From Streptomyces agglomeratus (GTDB lineage Bacteria > Actinomycetota > Actinomycetes > Streptomycetales > Streptomycetaceae), in contig NZ_MEHJ01000001.1 of NCBI RefSeq assembly GCF_001746415.1, forward strand, positions 3,865,001-3,929,000: DNA of 64,000 nt, written 5' to 3'. Below are positions 1-8,476 of this stretch, in pieces (the first letter of the stretch is position 1; the number at the start of each line of letters is the position of its first letter). The notes beneath the pieces are model-generated. The model searched no databases and was not told where the DNA came from. It worked only from the letters and a program-made list of their open reading frames with translations. A program made the position numbers and the translations under genes.

Positions 1-67
1 GATCACCGACCCGCTGTACGTCACCGACCGGATGTACGTCGCCGACCCGCTTTGCGTCACCGACCGG

Positions 68-113
68 ATTCTCATCGCCGCGGCAGGCAAATTCTCATCG
101 CCGCGGCAGGCAA
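68..113. repeat. Perfect 23-bp tandem duplication before the HicB-like gene
   Basis: A 23-bp unit beginning ATTCTCATCGCC occurs twice head to tail (68-90 and 91-113). Bases 1-67 hold looser repeats of the type GTACGTCACCGACCGG. The end of the second copy supplies the first bases of the AAGGAGG ribosome binding site of the next gene. It looks like a recent slippage duplication in the 5' region. Confidence 0.85.
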
Positions 114-128
114 GGAGGCCGAGCCCCT

Positions 129-809
129 GTGACCACACGCACCCGCTACCACGCCCGACTGCATCGGATCGGCCGGTGGTGGGCCGTCGACATCCCCGAA
201 GTCGCCGTCCACACCCAGTGCCGCACCCTGGACGAGGCCGAGGACATGGCGCGCGACGCCATCGCCGAAGCGCTCGGCACGGTGCCGGACACCATCGCCG
301 TTGAGCTGGCGGTTCCGGAGTTCGCCCCGCTGCTGGAGGGCGTACTGGAGGCACGGACGCGCCGTGCCGCTGCCGATGCCGCCGAACTCCGGGCACTCGC
401 CGACGCCGCGCGTTCCCTGGTCGAGGACTTGGGCGTGAGCCAGAACGACGCCGGGCGACTGCTCGGACTGTCCCACCAGGACGTCTCCCGCCTCTCCACA
501 GCCCGCGGCGCCGCCGAATCACGCCCGTGGCGCCTCGGCCCGCTGTCCGCACCGGGTGGACAGGCTGCACCGGGGGGACAGGGCCGACCGGGTGGACAGG
601 GCGGACCGCCGGGCGGACAGGGACCGGCCGGCCCACGCGCACCGGTCGGACCGGGCGCACCGGGCCCCGGACGAGCCGACGGCTACGGCTCCTCCGACGG
701 CGGCACGATCCGCCCGAACCGGCGACTCCACGCACCAACCAGCCGCCCCGCCTGGGCGGTCAGGGACGATGACGCCGACGCCGGGGCTCGTACCTGGAGT
801 GACGCCTGA
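129..809 (+). CDS. HicB-like antitoxin-fold regulator with C-terminal HTH and Gly/Gln/Pro-rich tail
   Basis: Residues 1-60 look like the HicB partial RNase H fold (RYHARLHRIGRWWAVDIPEV, then TLDEAEDMARDAIAEAL). Residues 90-125 contain a helix-turn-helix (LGVSQNDAGRLLGLSHQDVS). HicB proteins with an HTH are antitoxins or transcriptional regulators. The GTG start at 129 is 11 bases after AAGGAGG. No HicA toxin is visible next to it; it could lie before the window. The last 100 residues are low complexity, with GGQ and GPxGP repeats, which is atypical for HicB. They may be a read-through extension of a normally shorter protein, so the C-terminal end is less certain than the N-terminal half. Confidence 0.72.
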   Translation: MTTRTRYHARLHRIGRWWAVDIPEVAVHTQCRTLDEAEDMARDAIAEALGTVPDTIAVELAVPEFAPLLEGVLEARTRRAAADAAELRALADAARSLVEDLGVSQNDAGRLLGLSHQDVSRLSTARGAAESRPWRLGPLSAPGGQAAPGGQGRPGGQGGPPGGQGPAGPRAPVGPGAPGPGRADGYGSSDGGTIRPNRRLHAPTSRPAWAVRDDDADAGARTWSDA

Positions 810-950
810 CGCGTGGGGCCGGCGCTACCACCGTCGTGGCAGGCCACCGATCCTGCTCGCAGGCCGTCAGTGGGCGGGCGGGACGTCACGCGCCTACGGT
901 GGTCGGAGGGAGCGCCGCCGACCCGAACCCGCGCTCCGGAGGAGGCCACG

Positions 951-1256
951 ATGGACGAGCACTTCGTCTGGGTGACGACGCGCCGCGTCAAGCCGGGCAC
1001 CCTGGAGGAATTCGAGCGGGCATGGCGCCCGAGCGCGCACCCCGACGGCATGAGCAGGGCCTTCGCGTACTGGTCGGAGGACGGGCAAGAGGTTACGGGC
1101 GTGTCGTTCTGGGACTCCAGGCAGGCGTGCGACGCGTGGCGGGCGTCCGAAGCGGAGAAGCGACGGCGTGACTCGATGGCTCCGTACGTCGAGGAGGAAC
1201 GGGAGGGTTACTACCGCGGCGGCGAGCTGGCCATTCCGACGGGCGGCTCCTCCTGA
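951..1256 (+). CDS. Antibiotic biosynthesis monooxygenase (ABM)-like domain protein
   Basis: A 101-residue protein with the size and pattern of the dimeric alpha+beta ABM fold: an opening strand (FVWVTTRRVKPGTLEEFERAW), a Trp/Tyr-rich middle (AFAYWSEDGQEVTGVSFWDS) and a C-terminal helix. Members range from heme- or quinone-acting oxygenases to stress proteins, so no substrate is assigned. The ATG at 951 follows GGAGGAGG closely and is preferred over an open frame that extends upstream to 813 with no domain sequence. It stands alone. Confidence 0.75.
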   Translation: MDEHFVWVTTRRVKPGTLEEFERAWRPSAHPDGMSRAFAYWSEDGQEVTGVSFWDSRQACDAWRASEAEKRRRDSMAPYVEEEREGYYRGGELAIPTGGSS

Positions 1257-1726
1257 CGGGCTCACTACCCGGGCGGGTGAGCGGTCAACAGCGGGCGCTG
1301 CACGGAGATAGGTAGCGGGAGAAGTAGCTGTAGCGGTAGCGGTGGAACCAGTGGTCTGGACGTCGGCTTGGGATTGCCGGGCGGCATCTGGTTCGGTTCG
1401 CTGGTTGCCGGGGAACTGCGCGCGGAACTGTCGCAGTCCGATGTGCGTACGGTCGCTCTGGTAAGGGAAGGCTCCGGTCGCTACCGGGGAGCCGTCTTGA
1501 ACACGAGACTCGCGGGACTCGCGGTACTCCGCCTTTGTCTCGGTCTCTGTCTCTGTCTCTGTCTCTTCTTGGCCGCCCACTGCACGGGCCTCGCACCGGC
1601 TGCCTTCTCGGACCCGGACCTTATTACCGGTGTTGCCGGTGTTACCGGTGTTAGCGCTCCGGCAGTTTCCGTCGTACTCATTGCGCCGGGCCGCGAGCCG
1701 GCCCACTCCTGACCGCGATCCGCACC
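1257..1726. other. 470-bp gap with simple-sequence repeats, no convincing gene
   Basis: Between the ABM gene and the convergent Rpf gene there is no frame with a credible start, domain or codon bias. The gap holds several short tandem repeats: GTAGCGGTAGCGGT near 1330, a CTGTCTCTGTCTCT tract at about 1540-1565, and a TGCCGGTGTTACCGGTGTTA tract near 1630-1650. Open frames across it on both strands give repetitive peptides such as TETETE and NTGNTG. It probably carries the 3' ends of both flanking transcripts. Confidence 0.6.
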
Positions 1727-2653
<927 letters not shown>

Positions 2654-2743
2654 TCACCCGCTTGGTGGCTGGTGCCGACGTAGCGGGATCAGTCCCGACG
2701 TCGCACTGTGCGGAGGCGGGGACCGGGGGGCAAAGATCGGAGC

Positions 2744-3505
2744 ATGCCCATGCTCGTCGGAACCTCGGGATGGCAGTACAAGGACTGGCGCGGCGGTCTG
2801 TACCCGCCCGGGCTGCCGCAGCGGCTCTGGCTGGAGGAGTACGTCCGGCACTTCGCCACGGTCGAGAACAACAACGCCTTCTACCGGCTCCCCACCACGG
2901 AGATCTTCGCCTCCTGGCGGGAACGGACGCCGGAGGGCTTCGTCATGGCGGTCAAGGCCAGCCGCTACCTGACGCACATCAAGCGGCTGCGCGAGCCGCA
3001 GGAGCCGGTGAGCCGGCTGATGGACCGTATCGACGGCCTGGGTGACCGGCTGGGGCCCGTCCTCCTGCAACTCCCGCCCAACTTCCGTGCTGACACAGGG
3101 TTGTTGGATGCCTGCCTGGGCTGCTTCCCCGGCACGGTCAGGGTGGCCGTCGAGCTGCGCCACACCTCGTGGTGGGACGCGGAAAGCGAGCTCAGGGAAG
3201 TACTGGAGCGGCACGGCAGCGCCCTGTGCTGGGCGGACCGGGGTTCCCGTCCGGTGACACCGCTCTGGCGTACCGCGTCCTGGGGGTACGTGCGCTTCCA
3301 CGGCGGCACCGCCCAGCCGCCGCGCTACGGCCGCCAGGCGCTGAAGTCCTGGGCCCGGCGTATCGGCGACGCGTGGTCCGACGAGGACGACGTGTTCGTG
3401 TACTTCAACAACGACACGGGTGGCGCGGCCGTCCTCGACGCCGCGAAGTTCGCACAGGAAGCCGCCGCGCTGGGCCGCACGGTGAGCCGTACGCCCACCC
3501 CTTGA
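2744..3505 (+). CDS. DUF72 (YecE family) protein
   Basis: A 253-residue protein of the DUF72 TIM-barrel family. It shows the family opening LVGTSGWQYKDWRG, the NNNAFYRLPT segment, the VMAVKASRYLTHIKRL stretch with basic residues, GPVLLQLPPNF, and the late VYFNNDTGGAAVLDA motif. The biochemical role of the family is not established. The ATG at 2744 gives the canonical N terminus; an upstream in-frame start at 2708 lacks family sequence. It is divergent from the Rpf gene and followed by the lanthipeptide locus, with no obvious tie to either. Confidence 0.88.
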   Translation: MPMLVGTSGWQYKDWRGGLYPPGLPQRLWLEEYVRHFATVENNNAFYRLPTTEIFASWRERTPEGFVMAVKASRYLTHIKRLREPQEPVSRLMDRIDGLGDRLGPVLLQLPPNFRADTGLLDACLGCFPGTVRVAVELRHTSWWDAESELREVLERHGSALCWADRGSRPVTPLWRTASWGYVRFHGGTAQPPRYGRQALKSWARRIGDAWSDEDDVFVYFNNDTGGAAVLDAAKFAQEAAALGRTVSRTPTP

Positions 3506-3660
3506 TCACGGTGCGACGGCCCACCGGAGCCGCCTGTGCGGACGTCATGGTCCGCCGGTGTCCTTTTCACGGCCATCGCGTGACAGATGGTGGTGGTTGA
3601 TGACGAGTGGCCATGGAATCGTCTGATGTGACCCGGCTGGTTCGCAGACCGGAGGCTTCC

Positions 3661-6309
3661 ATGGACAAGCGGTATGAGGTGTACTGCCTCGTCGACCCGT
3701 GGTTCTACGACGCCCCGGCGCACACAGGGCGCGACGAGAGCCACGACTTCGAGGCCGCCCGCCGCCCGGTACCCGACGGGTGGGTACGCAGCGAACTGGG
3801 CGACTGGTTGGTCTACCGCCCGGACGACCTGAAGCTGCCCGTCCAGGGCTGGAAGATCCACGCCTCCGCGCGCCTCGACAACGCGGAGGAGATCCTGGCC
3901 GCTGTGTGGGACTACTGCGTCCCCCGCCGGATCTCGTTCAAGTTCCTCCCCAGCAAGGACTTCCTGCTCCTGGCGAACGCGAAGTACGCGCACCGCGGCG
4001 CCAGCGGCAAGTTCGTGACGGTCTACCCGGCGGACGAGACGCAGTTGCGGAGCGTTCTCACCGAGCTCGGCCGGGTCCTGGAGGGCCGCCGGGGACCGTA
4101 CATCCTCAGCGACCTGCGCTGGGGCCCCGGGCCGCTCTACGTCAGGTACGGCGCCTTCGCCGACCGGTACTGCGTCGCGCCCGGCGGCGAGGTGTCGCCG
4201 GCGATCGAGGACGCGAGCGGGCGGCTGGTGCCCGACGTGCGGGGGCCGACGTTCCAGGTGCCGGACTGGATCCGGCTGCCGGAGTTCCTGGAGCCCCACC
4301 TCGCCGAGCGGGCGCGTACGACCGTCTCCGACCTCCCGTACCGCATCGACAGCGCGCTCCACTTCTCCAACGGCGGCGGCCTGTACGCGGGCGTGGATCT
4401 GCGGACCGACGAGCGCGTCGTACTCAAGGAGGCCCGGCCGCACGCGGGACTCACGCCCGACGGCTCGGACGCCGTGACCCGGCTGCGGCGCGAGCGGGAG
4501 GCGCTGGAGCGGCTGGCCGGCCTCGACTGCGTGCCGGCCGTGCGCGACCACTTCGAGCTGGGCGAGCACCACTTCCTCGTCGAGGACTTCATCGACGGAC
4601 CGACGCTGTACGAGCAGTTCGCCGAGCGGTACCCCCTGGTGGCGCTGGAGGCGGACGAAGCGGCGTACGCCGGGTACACCTCCTGGGCCCTCGACATGAT
4701 CCGGCAGATCGAGGCGGCCGTCGCCGCCGTGCACGAGCGCGGTGTGGTCGTCGGCGACGTGCATACGTTCAACACGCTGGTCCGGCCGGACGGGCGCGCG
4801 GTACTGATCGACTTCGAGGGCGCGTCCGACGCCGCCCACGCCCGGCACCAGACCCTCGCCGCTCCCGGCTTCGTCGCCCCGCACGAGGCCACCGGCTTCG
4901 ACATCGACCGGTACGCCCTCGCCTGTCTGCGGCTCTTCCTCTTCATGCCGCTGACCGGCCTGATCGCACTCGACGCGAGCAAGGCCGGTCAGTTCGCGAG
5001 GGAGGCCGCCCGGCTGTTCCCGCTGCCCCCGGGCTACCTGGAGGACGCCGTACGTGTGATCGAGGGGAAGGGGAGCCGGCGGGCGCCCGCGCCGCCCGCC
5101 GGCGAGCCGCGTCTCGACCCCGACCCGAGCGGCTGGGTACGCGCACGGGACTCCCTGTCCGCCGCCGTCCTGGCCAGTGCCACGCCCGAGCGGGACGACC
5201 GCCTCTTCCCGGGGGACGTCGAGCAGTTCCTCACGACGGGCAGCGGCCTGGCCTTCGCGCACGGCGCGGCCGGCGTCCTGTACGCCCTGGACGTGACCGG
5301 CGCGGGCCGTCATCCGCGGTACGAGGACTGGCTGGTCCAGCACTCCCTGCGCCCCGAGCCGGGGACGCGTCCCGGCTTCTACGAGGGCCTGCACGGGGTC
5401 GCGTACGTACTCGAACACCTGGGGCACCGCGCCGAGGCGATGAAGATCCTCGACATGTGCTCGGGCGAACGGTGGGAGCGGCTCGGCCTCGACCTGCGCG
5501 GCGGACTGTCCGGCATCGGCCTGAACCTGCTGCACTTCGCGGCCCGCACGCAGGACCCCGCGTTCCGGGACGCCGCACTCCAGGTGGCGGACGTCGTCGC
5601 CGGGCGGCTCGGAGCCGCCGACTCGGTGCCGGAGGTCAGTGGCGGTGAGCAGCCGTACGCCGGGCTGATGGCCGGGTCCGCCGGGCCCGCGCTGATGTTC
5701 GTACGGCTCCACGAGTACACCGGCGACACGGGGTTCCTCGACCTCGCGGCGACGGCGCTCCGGCAGGATCTCCGCCGCTGCGTGGTGCGGGAGGACGGGG
5801 CGATGGAGGTCAACGAGGGGTTCCGGACGATGCCCTATCTCGCCGACGGCAGTGTGGGCATCGGACTGGTACTCGACGACTACCTCGCCCACCGCGAGGA
5901 CGAGCGGTTCGCCGAGGCCGCCGCCGCTGTCCGCAGGGCCGCCACCGCGCCGTTCTACCTGGAACCCGGGCTCTTCGACGGGCTCGCCGGAATGATCTTC
6001 CACCTCAGCCGGGCGCACCCGCCCGGAACGGCCGCCGGGCGCGACCCGGTGGTCGCCGCGCACATCCGCCGCCTGGCCCGCTACGCCTGCACGTACGAGG
6101 GCGACCTGGCCTTCCCCGGCGAACAGCTCATGCGGCTCTCCATGGACCTGGCCACCGGCAGCGCCGGTGTGCTGCTGGCCCTCGGATCCGCCCTCCACCA
6201 GGACACCGTGCTGCTGCCCTTCCTCGCCCCGCCGGGGCGGGCGGCAACCGGGCAGCACACGCCGGACCACCTCCCCGACCTCGAAACGGACCGTACAGAA
6301 AGGAGGTGA
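3661..6309 (+). CDS. ramC: RamC/AmfT-type class III lanthionine synthetase
   Basis: Modifies the RamS precursor: it phosphorylates Ser residues, eliminates phosphate to dehydroalanine and cyclises onto Cys. The 882 residues show three regions. The N-terminal lyase-like region is about 1-210. A Ser/Thr-kinase-like region at about 225-480 has an ATP lysine in ERVVLKEARPH, a catalytic loop in VHERGVVVGDVHTFNTLVR and an IDFEGA metal site. The C-terminal LanC-like cyclase region is about 500-880. No LanC zinc-ligand set was apparent there, as expected for class III. The ATG at 3661 (MDKRYEVYCLVDPWFYD) follows GGAGG; an in-frame GTG at 3607 is less likely. The stop codon lies inside the ribosome binding site of ramS, which implies coupling. 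Confidence 0.93.
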   Translation: MDKRYEVYCLVDPWFYDAPAHTGRDESHDFEAARRPVPDGWVRSELGDWLVYRPDDLKLPVQGWKIHASARLDNAEEILAAVWDYCVPRRISFKFLPSKDFLLLANAKYAHRGASGKFVTVYPADETQLRSVLTELGRVLEGRRGPYILSDLRWGPGPLYVRYGAFADRYCVAPGGEVSPAIEDASGRLVPDVRGPTFQVPDWIRLPEFLEPHLAERARTTVSDLPYRIDSALHFSNGGGLYAGVDLRTDERVVLKEARPHAGLTPDGSDAVTRLRREREALERLAGLDCVPAVRDHFELGEHHFLVEDFIDGPTLYEQFAERYPLVALEADEAAYAGYTSWALDMIRQIEAAVAAVHERGVVVGDVHTFNTLVRPDGRAVLIDFEGASDAAHARHQTLAAPGFVAPHEATGFDIDRYALACLRLFLFMPLTGLIALDASKAGQFAREAARLFPLPPGYLEDAVRVIEGKGSRRAPAPPAGEPRLDPDPSGWVRARDSLSAAVLASATPERDDRLFPGDVEQFLTTGSGLAFAHGAAGVLYALDVTGAGRHPRYEDWLVQHSLRPEPGTRPGFYEGLHGVAYVLEHLGHRAEAMKILDMCSGERWERLGLDLRGGLSGIGLNLLHFAARTQDPAFRDAALQVADVVAGRLGAADSVPEVSGGEQPYAGLMAGSAGPALMFVRLHEYTGDTGFLDLAATALRQDLRRCVVREDGAMEVNEGFRTMPYLADGSVGIGLVLDDYLAHREDERFAEAAAAVRRAATAPFYLEPGLFDGLAGMIFHLSRAHPPGTAAGRDPVVAAHIRRLARYACTYEGDLAFPGEQLMRLSMDLATGSAGVLLALGSALHQDTVLLPFLAPPGRAATGQHTPDHLPDLETDRTERR

Positions 6310-6315
6310 CAGGAC

Positions 6316-6444
6316 ATGACACTCCTCGACCTGCAAGGGCTGTCGGCCGAAACCAGCGCCAAGCCGCCGCCCGGAAGCCGGGCGAGCAAGGGCTGCGGCA
6401 ACAACCGGTACAGCGCGCTTAGCCTTCTGTGCTCGCTGTTCTGA
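6316..6444 (+). CDS. ramS: SapB/AmfS-like class III lanthipeptide precursor
   Basis: A 42-residue precursor. The leader has the class III recognition element LLDLQGL near its start, followed by an acidic/Ala-rich stretch. The core begins around PGSRAS, and its C-terminal half reads GCGNNRYSALSLLCSLF. It contains two Ser-x-x-Ser-x-x-Cys units (SRASKGC and SALSLLC), each able to form a lanthionine or labionin ring. SapB has three residues between the second Ser and the Cys; here there are two. The inter-ring segment GNNRY is polar, unlike SapB. It is preceded by the very strong site AAAGGAGGTGA and lies 6 bp after ramC. The product is expected to be a secreted morphogenetic surfactant. Confidence 0.9.
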   Translation: MTLLDLQGLSAETSAKPPPGSRASKGCGNNRYSALSLLCSLF

Positions 6445-6456
6445 GTGACCGTGAAA

Positions 6457-6484
6457 GGCGGGGACACCTCCGCGTGTCCCCGCC
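6457..6484 (+). terminator. Hairpin between ramS and ramA, likely attenuator
   Basis: A perfect 11-bp inverted repeat (GGCGGGGACAC at 6457-6467, GTGTCCCCGCC at 6474-6484) with a 6-base loop, 12 bases after the ramS stop. No U tract follows, as is usual in Streptomyces. It lies inside the operon, so it probably reduces read-through into the transporter genes or stabilises the ramCS message, giving more precursor than exporter. Confidence 0.7.
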
Positions 6485-6566
6485 GTACCTGTGACCGCGA
6501 ACGTCATCGCGAGCGCGCGTACCAGTGCCAGTGCCAGTGCCAGTACCGGCAGGGAGTGGGTGGGCC

Positions 6567-8476
6567 GTGTCCCGACGTGCGGCGGACCAACTGCTGCTCA
6601 CGGCGGTCCGGCGGGGCGGTGCGCCGGTCGGCGCGCTGGCCGCCACGTCGTTGCTGCTGGCCTGCGTCTACCTGGCCCTGCCGGCGGTCGTCGGCCGGGC
6701 CCTTGACGCCGTTCTCGGCGGCGAGGACGCGGCGCTGTGGCTGTCGCTGGCCGCTGTGTCGGTCGCGCTGCTGGTGGCGTGCGACGCTTCGGACGACTTC
6801 ATCGGGGCGGTGGCCAACGCCCGGTCCATCGCGTGGCTGCGCCGCACCCTGCTGCGGCAGGTACTCGCGCTGGGCAAGCGCGCCGCCCGGCGCTTCGGCG
6901 CCGGGGACCTGGTCAGCCGCCTGGTGGGCAACACCGCCCGGACCGGCAGCGCGCCCTCCAGCCTGGTGTGGGCGTTCACCGACCTCGTGCCTCCCGTCGG
7001 CGGCATCGTGGCGTTGGCGCTCATCGATCCCTGGCTCTGCGTCACGTTCCTCGCCGGGCTCCCCCTTGTCGTACTCCTGGTGCGGGCGTTCGTCCGCGAC
7101 GTCTCGGACCTCAATGAGCAGTACTTCGCGACCCAGGGCCGGATCGCCGGGCGGCTCGTCGGCGCCCTCGCCGGAATCCGCACGATCGCCGGGGCGGGGA
7201 CGGTGGACCGCGAGGCCGGGCGCGTGCTCTCGCCGCTGCCGGAGCTGCACAGCAACGGCCTGGGCATGTGGCGCGCGTACGCCAGGGTCTCGGCGCGCGC
7301 AGCGCCCTGGTCGTACCGCTGCTGCAAGTCGCCGTACTGGCGGTGGCGGGGCTGGAACTGTCGCGCGGGCGGATCAGCATCGGCCAGGTCGTGGCGGCGA
7401 GCGAGTACGTGCTGCTGGCGATGGGGGTCAGCTCGGTCGTGGCCTCGGTCAGCAAGCTGACCTTCGCGCGCGCGACCGCGTCGCGCATCGCGGAGGTCCT
7501 CGACGAACCCGCCATGCGGTACGGCGACGAGCGGTTGCCGGCTGTGGACGCGGGCGGCGCGGTGGGCGACGGGAGCGGTGGTGCGGGGCTCGGGAACGGG
7601 GGCGCAGGACGTGAGAGCGGCTCGGGGCTCGGGCGGCTCGACTTCCGGCAGGTCACCGTGCGCGCGGCGGACGGTGGCGTCGTACTGGACGGTCTCGATC
7701 TGACCGTGCCCGGCGGAGCCCTGGTCGCGGTCGTCGGGCGGTCGGGGTCGGGCAAGTCGCTGCTGGCCGCGCTGGCCGGGCGGCTGCTGGACCCGGACGA
7801 GGGCGAGGTGCTGCTGGACGGCGTACCGATGCCGCGGCTGGCCCGTGACGAATTGCGCCGGGCGGTCGCCTACGGCTTCGAACGCCCGGTGCTGCTCGGC
7901 GAGACGGTGGCCGAAGCCATCGGGTTCGGGCCCCGGCGGCCGTCGGCCGACGAACTGGTGGCCCACGCGGCGGCGGCCAGGGCCGACGCGTTCGTCCGGC
8001 ATCTGCCGGCCAAGTACGACACCCCGCTCAGCCAGGCCCCGATGTCGGGCGGGGAGGCTCAGCGCATCGGGCTAGCCCGCGCGTTCGTGCAGGCGGGGCG
8101 GGTCCTGGTGCTCGACGACGTGGCCGCGAGCCTGGACACCGTGACCGAGCACCACATCAGCCGGGTACTGACCGGCGCGCTGGCGGACCGTACCCGCCTG
8201 GTCGTCACGCACCGGGCGTCGACCGCCGCGAGGGCGGAGCACGTCGTCTGGCTGGCCGGAGGGCGGGTCCGGGCGGAGGGAACGCACGGGGAGCTGTGGA
8301 CGGACCCGGGCTACCGGTCCGTGTTCCAGTCGGCCGGACCTGCCGGACCGGACCGGGCGGACCGGCCGGACCGGGTGCACCGGGCGGACCGGGCGGACCG
8401 GGCGGGTCAGTCCGGCAGAAGCGATCCACCGGACCGACCGGACCGGCCGGTCGCTGCTCCGGGAGGTGCCCCGTGA
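6567..8476 (+). pseudogene. ramA: RamA-type ABC exporter half-transporter, split by an apparent frameshift
   Basis: One of two fused membrane/ATPase subunits that export the lanthipeptide. Bases 6567-7299 encode the membrane helices in one frame. From about 7292 the rest of the protein (transmembrane end, then ATPase with Walker A VVGRSGSGKS and signature MSGGEAQR) continues in the -1 frame. The switch falls in a GGCGCGCGCAGC run, and one extra base there restores a single protein of about 635 residues. Both halves keep normal codon use, so a sequencing error or a very recent mutation is likely. The Walker B reads VLVLDD, so the usual catalytic Glu is Asp. The GTG at 6567 follows AGGGAG. Confidence 0.82.

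Noticed and set aside
3325..6507. 1060-residue minus-strand frame opposite ramC
   Set aside because: Antisense shadow of a well-supported lanthionine synthetase; composition is typical of the reverse complement of high-GC coding DNA.
6521..6550. CCAGTGCCAGTGCCAGTGCC repeat before ramA as a regulator-binding array
   Set aside because: A short 6-bp slippage repeat in a stop-poor leader; no dyad symmetry and no match to a known RamR site.
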